From an uncultured Bacteroidales bacterium (GTDB lineage: Bacteria; Bacteroidota; Bacteroidia; Bacteroidales; Bacteroidaceae), in the NCBI GenBank assembly GCA_902774275.1, contig CACYHN010000004.1:1-63370 (forward strand): a stretch of 63,370 bases of DNA, written 5' to 3'. The notes beneath the pieces were generated by a model, which was given only the letters and a program-made list of their open reading frames with translations, was not told where the DNA came from and searched no databases. Below are positions 34,084 to 43,854 of this stretch, in pieces. The number at the start of each line of letters is the position of its first letter. Position 1 is the first letter of the stretch. The position numbers and the translations under genes are program-made.

Positions 34084-35195
34084 ATTCAGGACCCGAAATA
34101 ATAACTGTAACATCACCTTTGCTCCCAGACCTGGATGAATACAACAAATTGTTGAAGGATATCTGGAACAGGAAATGGATTACAAACAACGGCTGTTACC
34201 ACAAACAGTTTGAGGCTAAATTATGCAGTTATCTCAAGGTACCCTACATAAGCCTTTTCACCAATGGAACGCTACCGCTGATTACTGCTCTACAGGCTCT
34301 GCGTATCACCGGAGAGGTTATTACAACTCCCTTCAGTTTTGTAGCAACCACCCACTCAATATGGTGGAATGGACTCAAACCTGTGTTTGTAGATATAGAT
34401 CCTACAACATGCAATATGGATCCTGATAAAATTGAAGCTGCTATAACGCCGCGAACTTCGGCTATCATGCCGGTTCACTGTTACGGTAACCCATGTGATG
34501 TAAAAAGGATACAGGAGATTGCCGATAAATACCACCTTAAAGTCATCTATGATGCAGCCCATGCCTTTGGAGTAGAAAAAGACGGACAGTCCATACTAAA
34601 ATACGGTGACCTTTCTACACTGAGTTTCCATGCCACAAAGGTGTTCAACACTGTGGAAGGAGGAGCAATGGTTATGCCGGACGAAAGCATGAAGAAGTAT
34701 ATTGACTACCTCAAAAACTTTGGATTTGCCGGAGAAACAGAGGTTGTAGCTCCCGGTATTAACAGCAAGATGGATGAAGTACGTTCTGCTTACGGTATTT
34801 TGAATCTAGATATAGTGGATTCTGCCATTGAAGCCCGCAAGAAAGTAGCCTTTACATACAGGGAGGCGCTCAAAAATGTTCCAGGCATTCGCTATTTGGA
34901 AGATATGCCCGGCGTCAAGCATAACTACGGATATTTTCCCATATTTGTTGATGAAAAGGAATATGGGATGAGCAGAGATGCACTCTATGAGAAAATGAAA
35001 AAGAACAATGTTTATGGAAGGCGTTATTTCTATCCTTTGATCAGTACCTTCACTACTTACAGAGGACTGGAATCATCTGCACCATCTAATCTTCAAGTGG
35101 CAACACTTCTTGCCAATCAGGTTATTTGTCTGCCTATTCATCATAACCTGACAGACAATGACGTGAACAGGATAATAGAACTAATCGTTTCCTGA
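34080..35195 (+). CDS. DegT/DnrJ/EryC1/StrS-family PLP aminotransferase
   Basis: 371 residues, overlapping the previous gene by 4 nt. The PLP-binding lysine is in LSFHATKVFNTVEGGAMV; the pocket residues DAAHAFG and the family segment TTPFSFVATTHSIWWNGLKPVFVDIDP are intact. These enzymes usually aminate 3- or 4-keto sugar nucleotides for surface glycans. Given its place inside the phosphonate genes, transamination of phosphonoacetaldehyde to aminoethylphosphonate is an alternative, but known AEP transaminases are of another class. Confidence 0.88.
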   Translation: MNSGPEIITVTSPLLPDLDEYNKLLKDIWNRKWITNNGCYHKQFEAKLCSYLKVPYISLFTNGTLPLITALQALRITGEVITTPFSFVATTHSIWWNGLKPVFVDIDPTTCNMDPDKIEAAITPRTSAIMPVHCYGNPCDVKRIQEIADKYHLKVIYDAAHAFGVEKDGQSILKYGDLSTLSFHATKVFNTVEGGAMVMPDESMKKYIDYLKNFGFAGETEVVAPGINSKMDEVRSAYGILNLDIVDSAIEARKKVAFTYREALKNVPGIRYLEDMPGVKHNYGYFPIFVDEKEYGMSRDALYEKMKKNNVYGRRYFYPLISTFTTYRGLESSAPSNLQVATLLANQVICLPIHHNLTDNDVNRIIELIVS

Positions 35196-35196
35196 G

Positions 35197-36468
35197 ATGC
35201 AGAAAAAAAACATACTCGTATTTCCATGTGGCTCCGAAATAGGTTTGGATATCTTTGACGGTGTTCAATATTCAACCTATTTCCATCTTATTGGTGCAAG
35301 TTCTGTGGACGATCACGGAAAATTTGTCTTTCAGGATTATATAGGAGGAATGCCTTTTGTAACAGATCCTTTTTTTGGAGACGCACTGAAAGACATTGTA
35401 AAGAAGAAGCATATTGATGCCGTATTCCCGGCAACAGATATGGCTGTCACTTGCCTGAAAAGACTGGAAAAAGAGATTGGCTGCCCTGTTATCACATCTC
35501 CTCTTGAAACAACAGAAATATGCCTTTCCAAACAAAAGACTTACGATACTTTCAGGAATTTATTACGTACCCCTGTTGTCTTTAATAAAAAGCCTGAATC
35601 TTTTCCGGTTTTTGTAAAACCGACAATCGGACACAGTTCTATCGGAACAAAGAAGGTCTGTTCACAAACCGAACTTAACAATGCGCTTGCAGAAAGACCG
35701 GATTTAATGGTTTTGGAATATCTTCCCGGTCAAGAATACACGGTTGACTGCTTTACTGACAAGGAAGGAAAACTGTTGTTTTGTGGCGCCAGAGAGAGAA
35801 ACCGCATCAAGGCCGGAATCAGCGTAAACACAACATTTGTATCTGATCAGCTTCCATTCAGAAAGATGGCAGAAACCATCAACTCTGCCATCAGTTTGAG
35901 AGGAGCATGGTTCTTTCAAGTAAAAAAGACTGCAACAGGGGAACTCTGCCTTCTGGAAATTGCCGCCAGATTTGGAGGTTCTTCCATACTCTGCAAAGCC
36001 ATTGGTGTAAACCTTCCTCTTATGACACTGTTCGATGCCTTTGGTTATACGGTCAGGATTCAGCAGGCAGAATATTATGTTGAATTGGACAGAGCCCTAA
36101 GCAACCGATTCAGATGCGATATTGATTACGATACTGTATATGTGGATTATGACGATTGTCTTATTCTTGACAATAAAACAGTCAATATCCGTCTGGTGGA
36201 ATTCCTTTTCAAAAGTCTGAATGAAGGAAAGAAACTTGTTCTTCTTACAAAACATGAAGGAAATCTGAAAGAAGACCTTAAAAGATTCCGTCTCTCAGAC
36301 CTGTTTGATGAAATAATCCATATCTTGGAAGAACAGGATAAATCTCTGTATATAAATGAAACAAAGGCCATTTTTATTGATGACTCATTTGCAGAAAGAC
36401 AGAGGGTGGTTGAAAACAGACATATCCCTGTCTTCAGTCCTGAAATGATTGACGTATTAATGGGATAA
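35197..36468 (+). CDS. ATP-grasp ligase fused to HAD-like domain
   Basis: 423 residues. Residues about 1-290 are an ATP-grasp fold: an N-terminal pre-grasp Rossmann part, ATP-binding PVFVKPTIGHSSIGTKKV and LEYLPGQEYTVDCF, then metal-binding LLEIAARFGGSSI. Residues about 300-423 look HAD-like: DYDDCLILDN (motif I), LLTKHEG (motif II) and IFIDDSFAERQ (motif IV). ATP-grasp enzymes of this sort join a carboxylate to an amine or phosphate group. No known pathway step requires this fusion here; it may add an amino acid to a sugar or phosphonate. Confidence 0.8.
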   Translation: MQKKNILVFPCGSEIGLDIFDGVQYSTYFHLIGASSVDDHGKFVFQDYIGGMPFVTDPFFGDALKDIVKKKHIDAVFPATDMAVTCLKRLEKEIGCPVITSPLETTEICLSKQKTYDTFRNLLRTPVVFNKKPESFPVFVKPTIGHSSIGTKKVCSQTELNNALAERPDLMVLEYLPGQEYTVDCFTDKEGKLLFCGARERNRIKAGISVNTTFVSDQLPFRKMAETINSAISLRGAWFFQVKKTATGELCLLEIAARFGGSSILCKAIGVNLPLMTLFDAFGYTVRIQQAEYYVELDRALSNRFRCDIDYDTVYVDYDDCLILDNKTVNIRLVEFLFKSLNEGKKLVLLTKHEGNLKEDLKRFRLSDLFDEIIHILEEQDKSLYINETKAIFIDDSFAERQRVVENRHIPVFSPEMIDVLMG

Positions 36469-36470
36469 AG

Positions 36471-37235
36471 ATGTACACACTACAAGATGTAAAGAGAGTT
36501 CAGGACAGGCTTCTTGTCATGGCAAAAACCATCAAGAGTATTCTTGAAAAAGAAAATATTCCCTATTTCATAACTTATGGAACCCTGTTAGGTGCCGTAA
36601 GACATCAGGGATTTATTCCATGGGATGATGATTTTGACTTTTATCTTTTTGACGATTCCTATGATTCTGCCATGGAAGTGTTGCAAAAAGAACTTCCCGA
36701 TGATATGTTTTTGGAAAACGCAGAATCTGAACCACTGTTTTTCCACGGTTGGGGACGGGTAAAAGACAAGAACTCTATCGTTACTTTTGATTTGTTTCCT
36801 CAAGACAGCGTTTATGCCCACAAAGGCTTGACAATTGATCTCTTCAGAACAGTATTGATTCCTGAAAACAGAGAAAAGCTATATCGGGCGAAACAACATC
36901 TGGAATATATCAAAAGAAGATATAGCCATGGACTCTTTACAGAAACTGAATATCAGAAGAAAGAATGCCTGATTTTAAAAGAGATAGAAAAAGAAAAAGA
37001 ATCATCCGCCACTCCCAGTAATAAAAAGATATATGCCTTTTGTATAAATTATGATGACCGTTTGTATCCCGAAGAGTTATTCCCTTTAAGGCAATACAGA
37101 TTTGAGGATACTGAATTCTTAGGTCCCAACAAACCTGAGGCTCTTCTGACACGTTGTTATGGTGATTTTATGCAACTGCCACCCATGGAGAAAAGAAAAC
37201 CCCATTATTCATCGGTAGAGTTTTTAGATAAGTAG
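36471..37235 (+). CDS. LicD-family phosphotransferase (first copy)
   Basis: 254 residues. The LicD core is clear near residue 38-60: TYGTLLGAVRHQGFIPWDDDFDFYL, with the metal-binding DDDFD. LicD proteins move phosphocholine from CDP-choline to cell-surface sugars. With a CMP-phosphonate generator in the same operon, transfer of a phosphonate group is a reasonable inference. 2 nt after the ATP-grasp gene. Confidence 0.88.
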   Translation: MYTLQDVKRVQDRLLVMAKTIKSILEKENIPYFITYGTLLGAVRHQGFIPWDDDFDFYLFDDSYDSAMEVLQKELPDDMFLENAESEPLFFHGWGRVKDKNSIVTFDLFPQDSVYAHKGLTIDLFRTVLIPENREKLYRAKQHLEYIKRRYSHGLFTETEYQKKECLILKEIEKEKESSATPSNKKIYAFCINYDDRLYPEELFPLRQYRFEDTEFLGPNKPEALLTRCYGDFMQLPPMEKRKPHYSSVEFLDK

Positions 37236-37237
37236 CC

Positions 37238-38704
37238 ATGGGAGATAACCTAAAAAACAAGGCTGTAAAAGGTGTGGGATGGAGTGCAACCGATGCCTTA
37301 CTTACACAAGGGATCAATTTCATTGTCGGATTGATTCTGGCTAACAAGCTTGACCCCCATGACTATGGATTAATAGGTTATGTCACTATCTTTATTGCCC
37401 TATTCAACTGCATTGTTAACAGCGGCTTTTCAAATGCTCTGATAAGGAAGAAAGACGTTAAAGAAATTGATTTCAGCACAACTTTTACCATTAACATGGT
37501 CTTGTGTCTGATAATGAGTCTTACGTTGTTCTTGTCCGCACCTTTAATTTCAAAATTTTTCAATGAGCCAGAACTCATCCCTGTAACAAGGGTTATGAGC
37601 ATAATTGTAATAATCAATGCTTTTTCTATTGTTCAGAAAACAGTTCTGACCAAACGGATAGATTTCAAGACCCAAACAAAAATATCATTAATTGCAAATC
37701 TTACAAGCGGTATTATCGGCATTACCATGGCCTTTATGGACTATGGAGTATGGGCTCTTGTTGGACAACAGATTTCAGCACAGTTGCTCTCCACTATTCT
37801 GTTGTGGATATTTGTACGTTTCTTCCCGGGTTTGAAATTCTCCAAAGAGAGTTTCAGGGAACTATTCAATTTTGGATGGAAACTGATGGCAAGCAGTATC
37901 ATTGACACTTTGTGGAAGGAGATCTATCAGATCGTCATAGGCAAAACTTATCATACCGACGCACTTGGCCAATATACCAGAGGTAAACAGTTTGCCGAAC
38001 TGTTATCCACAAACCTCACTACTGTAGTACAACGTGTCAGTTATCCTACCTTAAGTGCGATTCAAGATAATCAGGAACGTCTTAAGAACGCCTACAAGAC
38101 CATAATAAAAACAACGATGTTTGTATCTTTCATCCTCTTGTTCGGACTCGCAGCCATCGCTAAACCACTTATCTTTACTCTTATAGGCGAAAAATGGGCT
38201 TTTGCCGCAGCACTACTGCCCATAATCTGTTTTAGTTTTGTTCTTTATCCTCTTCATTCCATCAATCTGAATATGCTCCAGATTGAGGGAAGAAGTGATT
38301 TGTTTCTTAAACTGGAAATCATCAAGAAATGCGTAGCGGTAATACCTATCTTAATGGGTATTTTCATCAGCATAAAAGCAATGCTTTGGGCAAACGTTGC
38401 GTCTGGAATAGTAGCATATTATTTGAATTCCTTTTATTCCGGAAAGCTCATAGGATACTACATGAAAGAACAGATTAAGGATATTCTGCCTTCATTTATC
38501 CTGGCTTCACTTATGGCTGCCGCTGTTTATCCCATTTCACTTATACCTTTCTTGCCTTTCTATTTAATTCTGATAATTCAGGTTTTTATTGGAGCTATAA
38601 TCGTTTTCGGTTATTGCGAATGCACGAAAATGGAAGAATACATTAAAGTAAAGCTGTCTGTAATCCAGCTGATTGGCAATAAAATAAGACAAAATGAAAA
38701 ATGA
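37238..38704 (+). CDS. Polysaccharide flippase, MOP/Wzx-like
   Basis: 488 residues with about 12-14 membrane spans. The N-terminus (LKNKAVKGVGWSATDALLTQGINFIVGLILANKLDPHDYGLIGYVTIF) is typical of the Wzx/WzxC-type lipopolysaccharide biosynthesis protein family. It would flip undecaprenyl-linked oligosaccharide across the inner membrane. The only flippase in the locus. Its last 11 nt overlap the next glycosyltransferase gene. Confidence 0.92.
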   Translation: MGDNLKNKAVKGVGWSATDALLTQGINFIVGLILANKLDPHDYGLIGYVTIFIALFNCIVNSGFSNALIRKKDVKEIDFSTTFTINMVLCLIMSLTLFLSAPLISKFFNEPELIPVTRVMSIIVIINAFSIVQKTVLTKRIDFKTQTKISLIANLTSGIIGITMAFMDYGVWALVGQQISAQLLSTILLWIFVRFFPGLKFSKESFRELFNFGWKLMASSIIDTLWKEIYQIVIGKTYHTDALGQYTRGKQFAELLSTNLTTVVQRVSYPTLSAIQDNQERLKNAYKTIIKTTMFVSFILLFGLAAIAKPLIFTLIGEKWAFAAALLPIICFSFVLYPLHSINLNMLQIEGRSDLFLKLEIIKKCVAVIPILMGIFISIKAMLWANVASGIVAYYLNSFYSGKLIGYYMKEQIKDILPSFILASLMAAAVYPISLIPFLPFYLILIIQVFIGAIIVFGYCECTKMEEYIKVKLSVIQLIGNKIRQNEK

Positions 38705-39626
38705 ACCCGATAAAAATACTTTAACAGTTTCAATTAAATGTGTCGTCTATAATCACGAACCATATCTGAAACAATGTCTTGACGGATTTGTAATGCAAAA
38801 AACCAACTTCCGTTTTGAAGCAATAGTACATGATGATGCTTCAACTGACAAAAGCGCAGATATAATACGTGAATATGCTGAATTATATCCTGACATAATT
38901 ATTCCTGTACTTGAAGAGGAAAATTTATACTCTAAGGATAAGGTTCTTCTGAGACGTAAAATGAATAATCTTTGTAAAGGTAAATATGTGGCGTTGTGTG
39001 ATGGTGATGATTTCTGGACAGATCCATATAAACTTCAAAAGCAGGTAGATTATATGGAAACTCACCCCGGTTGCTCACTATGCTTTACTGCGGCAACAAT
39101 CATTTATGAAAAAGGTGTTATTGAAAACTATAAATTGCCTTTTGAAGAACAGACAACAAGAGATTTTTATGGGACAGAATTAGCAAAAAAATGGGTTGTT
39201 GCTACAGCAAGTATATTGCACATCAATGATATGCAGGATTACCCATATGACCCCAGATTCATCTATGGCGATTTTCCTTTAATTCTATACATGCAACAAA
39301 AAGGATACATTCATTGTATCGGAGAAAAAATGGTTACATATCGCCGTAACGTTAACAGTGTCTTGTTTCAAACTAAGAATGCACAGAAAATCATTGATCA
39401 CTATGAAGCTATCAAAGAAGTATTCGGAAAGAAGTATCATTGTGTTGATGATAGAATTGTTCCGTTATATATGAAAATCTTCAGATTAGGAAAATTTGGA
39501 AAAGAGTCCTGGAGGGCACTGTTTTCAATACTGAAAAATCCAAGATACGTAATTCAGATGATTCGTTTTCTTCCAAAAGTCTTGTTTCGTTCACAAAAGG
39601 ACAAAGTACAGTATGTCATCAGATAA
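38694..39626 (+). CDS. Family 2 glycosyltransferase
   Basis: 310 residues, GT-A fold. The N-terminal TVSIKCVVYNHEPYLKQCLDGFVMQKTNFRFEAIVHDDASTDKSADI, with the DDASTD motif, and CDGDDFWTDPYKLQKQVDYME (DxD-like DGDD) are typical of Bacteroidetes GT2 enzymes. Acceptor unknown. Very AT-rich compared with the housekeeping flanks. Confidence 0.92.
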   Translation: MKNEPDKNTLTVSIKCVVYNHEPYLKQCLDGFVMQKTNFRFEAIVHDDASTDKSADIIREYAELYPDIIIPVLEEENLYSKDKVLLRRKMNNLCKGKYVALCDGDDFWTDPYKLQKQVDYMETHPGCSLCFTAATIIYEKGVIENYKLPFEEQTTRDFYGTELAKKWVVATASILHINDMQDYPYDPRFIYGDFPLILYMQQKGYIHCIGEKMVTYRRNVNSVLFQTKNAQKIIDHYEAIKEVFGKKYHCVDDRIVPLYMKIFRLGKFGKESWRALFSILKNPRYVIQMIRFLPKVLFRSQKDKVQYVIR

Positions 39627-39695
39627 AAAACCGGTATCACTCTATATCGCTACTTCAAAATAAATCAGTGTTTAATCTCTATACGGAAGATTATT

Positions 39696-40523
39696 ATGGA
39701 AGATTTTTCACAATATAATGGACCAGGCACTCCTCTGCGTAAAGCCCAAATGCTCTCTGTTGAAATCCTGGATGAATTTGATCGTGTCTGTCAGGAAAAC
39801 GGTTTTACTTACTGGCTGGATTACGGTTCTTTATTAGGCGCCGTGAGACATAAAGGATTCGTTCCCTGGGATGATGATATTGATGTCTCAATGCCTTTGG
39901 ATGACTTTGAAAGATTCAAAAAAACAGCAGGTGATAAGCTGGGTAAGGGATTCTTTTTACAGACAAAAGAAACTGATCCCGACTCCAAAATGGGCGACGG
40001 ATTATTCAAAATAAGAAAAGACAATACCCTGTTTATTCATGATTTCGATGATTTCCGGGTCCGATATCATAAAGGGGCATCAATTGATGTCTTTGCAGAT
40101 GTTCCGTATCCTTCCATTTCCAAAGGTATATTGAACTTTCTCAGAAAACGCATTAGTAATGCCTGGGGCTTTTTTCATTATCGCCCCAGACTCAATTTTA
40201 AGAATATAGTATCCTACTTTATCTATCCTCTCTCTTTTGTATTTTTCTATGGCATTTGGAAAATGATATGTGCTTTAAAGAAAAATGAACGTGAATTTAC
40301 CCCGATATATAGACTAACATACGGATATCCTACTCTCCAATCAGAAATGTTACCTACTTCAAAGATAGAGTTTGAAGGAAAAATGTATTCTGCACCAAAA
40401 AATCCTCATTCCCGTCTGACAAATATATACGGAGACTACATGACTGTTCCTTCTAAGGATAAACGTCGCATACATGCAAAATTCATCTGCGTGGACACTA
40501 GTGAACAATATGTCAATCTATGA
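39696..40523 (+). CDS. LicD-family phosphotransferase (second copy)
   Basis: 275 residues with the LicD core WLDYGSLLGAVRHKGFVPWDDDIDVSM near residue 36-62. It is related to but clearly different from the first copy at 36471, and has an additional hydrophobic stretch (NIVSYFIYPLSFVFFYGIWKMICAL) around 168-192. Two LicD proteins suggest two phospho- or phosphonate-ester positions, or two donors. A 69-nt gap precedes it, with no promoter box seen. Confidence 0.88.
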   Translation: MEDFSQYNGPGTPLRKAQMLSVEILDEFDRVCQENGFTYWLDYGSLLGAVRHKGFVPWDDDIDVSMPLDDFERFKKTAGDKLGKGFFLQTKETDPDSKMGDGLFKIRKDNTLFIHDFDDFRVRYHKGASIDVFADVPYPSISKGILNFLRKRISNAWGFFHYRPRLNFKNIVSYFIYPLSFVFFYGIWKMICALKKNEREFTPIYRLTYGYPTLQSEMLPTSKIEFEGKMYSAPKNPHSRLTNIYGDYMTVPSKDKRRIHAKFICVDTSEQYVNL

Positions 40524-40552
40524 TCTCCAACAATTAACAATTCCATATAAAA

Positions 40553-41650
40553 ATGAAACAGTATGATTATCTGATAGTGGGAGCTGGTCTTTTTGGCAGT
40601 ATGTTTGCCTACCGTGCACACAAGGTAGGTCGGAAATGTCTTGTTATAGACCGAAACAATCACATAGGAGGCGGATGTTATACTGAGAGAATCAACAACA
40701 TAAACGTTCACAAGTACGGACCCCACATATTCCACACTTCTAACAAGGATGTATGGGATTTCATGAACAGTCTAGTCCCGTTCAATGATTTCATTAATTC
40801 ACCTATTGCATGCTACAAGAATAAACGCTATAACCTGCCTTTCAATATGAACACTTTCCACCAGTTATGGGGAGTGAATACACCTGATGAAGCCAAAGCA
40901 ATCATTGAAAGCCAAAGGGCCGAATACGCTCATATCGGGGAACCGCAAAATCTTGAAGAACAGGCTCTCAAATTAGCGGGACGAGATATCTATGAAACGC
41001 TCGTAAAAGGATACTCCGAAAAACAGTGGGGAATGAAAGCTACAGAGATTCCTGCTTTCGTAATCAGACGGTTGCCTTTCCGATTTGAATTCAACAACAA
41101 CTATTTTAACGACACATATCAAGGCATTCCCATAGGCGGCTATACCCGGATATTCAACAAACTGCTTGAAGGCATTGAAGTAAGTCTAGACTCTGATTAT
41201 TTCCAGAACAGGGATTATTATGACAGATTGGCAAAAAAGATCGTTTTTACCGGTCAAATAGATGCTTTTTATGAATACAAGTTTGGAGAGCTGGATTTCC
41301 GTTCTCTGCGTTTTGAACATAAACTTTTGGAGGGAGTAAAAGATTTCCAAGGCAATGCGGTAGTCAACTATACCGAGGCTGAAGTTCCATATACCCGATG
41401 TATTGAGCACAAACACTTTGAATTCGGTCAACAACCTGATACGGTTATAACATACGAGTATTCACAAAAGTGGGAAAAGGGCGCTGCACCCTATTATCCC
41501 ATAAACAATGACCGAAACAACACAATGTATTCCAAGTATGCCGAACTGGCAAAACAGGAAAAGGATGTCATTTTCGGTGGCCGTCTAGCCGAATACAAGT
41601 ACTACGATATGCACCAAATTGTAGAAAATGTTTTGAAAATGAATATATGA
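40553..41650 (+). CDS. glf: UDP-galactopyranose mutase
   Basis: 365 residues. FAD-dependent enzyme interconverting UDP-galactopyranose and UDP-galactofuranose. The N-terminal FAD loop is YLIVGAGLFGSMFAYRAHKVG and the signature RNNHIGGGCYTERINNINVHKYGPHIFHTSN follows; YEYSQKWEKGAAPYYPINNDRN near the end is characteristic. It shows that the glycan made here contains galactofuranose. Confidence 0.96.
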   Translation: MKQYDYLIVGAGLFGSMFAYRAHKVGRKCLVIDRNNHIGGGCYTERINNINVHKYGPHIFHTSNKDVWDFMNSLVPFNDFINSPIACYKNKRYNLPFNMNTFHQLWGVNTPDEAKAIIESQRAEYAHIGEPQNLEEQALKLAGRDIYETLVKGYSEKQWGMKATEIPAFVIRRLPFRFEFNNNYFNDTYQGIPIGGYTRIFNKLLEGIEVSLDSDYFQNRDYYDRLAKKIVFTGQIDAFYEYKFGELDFRSLRFEHKLLEGVKDFQGNAVVNYTEAEVPYTRCIEHKHFEFGQQPDTVITYEYSQKWEKGAAPYYPINNDRNNTMYSKYAELAKQEKDVIFGGRLAEYKYYDMHQIVENVLKMNI

Positions 41651-42723
41651 GCAAACTGCTGTCACTGATAATCCCTACATACAACATGGAAGCCCTGCTT
41701 CCACGCTGTTTGGATTCGCTTCTTGTGGATAGTGCCCTACAACGTTTAGAGGCAATAGTGGTGAATGACGGAAGCAAGGATGGCTCTTTAGCTGTTGCCA
41801 ACCGTTACAAAGAGCGTTTTCCTGATACAGTTACCGTAATTGACAAGCCCAACGGCAACTACGGGTCAACCATTAACGCAGCTCTGCCGGAGGCTCAGGG
41901 AAAATATGTCAAGGTGCTTGACTCTGATGATTGGTTTAACTCAGATGCATTAGTGAATTTTCTGGATGCACTTGAGAAAATAGATGCGGATTTTATTGTG
42001 ACTCATTTTACCATCATCCATCCGGGTGGAAAAAAGGAGTTCGCCAAGTACAACCTTTATGGAAAGGAACCATATGAGTATGGCAAAGTGTATGATTTGG
42101 GATATGTGCTTGGTGACGGATATATACGGTTCTTCATGATGCACTCCATAACATACCGGACAGACTTACTTAGAAAAAACGGCTACATTCAGACTGAAGG
42201 TATCTCATATTCTGATACGGAATGGGATACTTATCCTATGTTTTATGCTAAAGATGTGGTATTCCTTAACCTGAATCTCTATCAGTACAATATGGACCGT
42301 GAAGGACAGACTATGGATCCAAAGGTTTTCAACAGGAGCATAGCCCAACAGGAAAAAATAACATCACAGATTCTGGCTTTCCTTGAGAAAAACGGATTGG
42401 ATAATCTGGATTCCGGAAGACAATTATTCCTGCGACAGTACTATCTGAATCGACTCAGACTGATTTGCAAGTGTCATCTGTTTGACATCGACCGCAAAGA
42501 CTTCAATCCAGAACACTTTACGGAACTGGAATCGCAATATCAGGAGGTTTGCAAACGTTTCAACCTAGGTGAAATAAAACTGTATCCTGAGAACAAAATT
42601 ATTAGATGTAACGCCATGAAATATTGGCACAAGCATCATAAACGTTGGCCAGCATGGTTCGAAGCTTTCAACAGAAGTGTAAATTCAATAATGAAAACCA
42701 TTTATATGTTGTTGTTCAGATGA
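41647..42723 (+). CDS. Family 2 glycosyltransferase
   Basis: 358 residues, overlapping glf by 4 nt. GT-A motifs LSLIIPTYNMEALLPRCLDSLL, VVNDGSKDGS and VKVLDSDDWFNSDAL are present. The C-terminal 140 residues are charged and helical. With glf next to it, a galactofuranosyltransferase is possible but not demonstrated. Confidence 0.9.
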   Translation: MSKLLSLIIPTYNMEALLPRCLDSLLVDSALQRLEAIVVNDGSKDGSLAVANRYKERFPDTVTVIDKPNGNYGSTINAALPEAQGKYVKVLDSDDWFNSDALVNFLDALEKIDADFIVTHFTIIHPGGKKEFAKYNLYGKEPYEYGKVYDLGYVLGDGYIRFFMMHSITYRTDLLRKNGYIQTEGISYSDTEWDTYPMFYAKDVVFLNLNLYQYNMDREGQTMDPKVFNRSIAQQEKITSQILAFLEKNGLDNLDSGRQLFLRQYYLNRLRLICKCHLFDIDRKDFNPEHFTELESQYQEVCKRFNLGEIKLYPENKIIRCNAMKYWHKHHKRWPAWFEAFNRSVNSIMKTIYMLLFR

Positions 42724-43805
42724 ATAAACTGCTTTTTATACGATACAAGAATCCTGCCAAGCTTTCAGAAGGAGGAGAAATAGGTACTCAGATGAAGATT
42801 AACGTCCTGTACCGTATTCTTGGTAAGGAAAATGTAACAATATTCTGCATTCATGACGAAAATCGGAAGCGTAAAGTCTCTGAATATATAAAAGGTCTCT
42901 TTTGGTTTCCGTTCGGCTATTTCTTTGGCCTTACACCTAAACGGGTAAGAGAAATTCTCGCCGAGGCAGAACAGTATGATTACATCTTTATAGACCGTAC
43001 CGTTTTTGGAATATTGGCCAAGAAACTCAAGCAAAACGGGTACAAAGGTAAAGTTTTCTGTTTTTTCCATAACATTGAACCTCTTTACTTCAAGGCTAAG
43101 TTGGGCAAAAAACCATGGAGTTTTATCATAACCAAATGCGTTGCTAAAAATGACCAATGGTCATGCCGATATGCAGATCATGTCATATCCCTTAATTCCC
43201 GTGATGCAAAAGAGATAGAAAAACGTTACGGACGTTATCCGGATTCCATAATTTCTCTGGCTCTTGATGACAGATATAAAAAACAGGAATATCCATCAGG
43301 AATGACAGGAGAAAAACCCCTCTGCATGTGCATCGGAGCATATTTCAAACCTAACTGTGACGGTATTGACTGGTTCATCAAGAACGTTTATCCGAAAGTG
43401 GATATTAGACTGCGAATTGTAGGTAAAGGAATGAGTAAAATGGCAGACAATTATCATATACCGGCAGATGTGGAACTCATTAGTGACGTCCCCGATCTGG
43501 TTCCTTATTATGAAGAAGCCGATATAATGACAATACCTCTTTTTCAAGGCAGTGGAATGAAAGTCAAGACATGTGAAAGCTTGATGTTCGGTAAGAATAT
43601 CATTGCTTCAGATGAGGCTCTGGAAGGTTATGAACTTGATTATGACAAGATAGGAGGAAAATGCAACAATGCACAAGAGTTCATCACAGCCATCCAGTCT
43701 TTCATAGAAAAACCACGTCCCAGATATAACTGTTATTCACGTAAAGTCTTTCTGGAAAAATACTCAACAGACAGTATGATTGAGGCCTTCAAGAATATTC
43801 TGTAA
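42720..43805 (+). CDS. Glycosyltransferase, GT4/GT1-like
   Basis: 361 residues from the ATG at 42720, which overlaps the previous stop (ATGA); in-frame codons further upstream only read into the previous gene. GT-B fold: N-terminal acceptor part (LLFIRYKNPAKLSEGGEIGTQMKINVLYRIL) and a C-terminal donor part (MCIGAYFKPNCDGIDWFIKNVYPKV, PLFQGSGMKVKTCESLMFGKNIIAS with the E of the EX7E-type motif). Confidence 0.87.
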   Translation: MNKLLFIRYKNPAKLSEGGEIGTQMKINVLYRILGKENVTIFCIHDENRKRKVSEYIKGLFWFPFGYFFGLTPKRVREILAEAEQYDYIFIDRTVFGILAKKLKQNGYKGKVFCFFHNIEPLYFKAKLGKKPWSFIITKCVAKNDQWSCRYADHVISLNSRDAKEIEKRYGRYPDSIISLALDDRYKKQEYPSGMTGEKPLCMCIGAYFKPNCDGIDWFIKNVYPKVDIRLRIVGKGMSKMADNYHIPADVELISDVPDLVPYYEEADIMTIPLFQGSGMKVKTCESLMFGKNIIASDEALEGYELDYDKIGGKCNNAQEFITAIQSFIEKPRPRYNCYSRKVFLEKYSTDSMIEAFKNIL

Positions 43806-43822
43806 TAATTACATCAATTTTA

Positions 43823-43830
43823 TATCTTTG
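43823..43830 (+). promoter_or_regulatory. -7 promoter box before hddA
   Basis: TATCTTTG followed by TAATC matches TAnnTTTG, 25 nt before the ATG. It suggests the heptose genes are transcribed separately from the glycan locus upstream. Confidence 0.55.
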
Positions 43831-43854
43831 TAATCTGAAACTTATGCTGAATTT

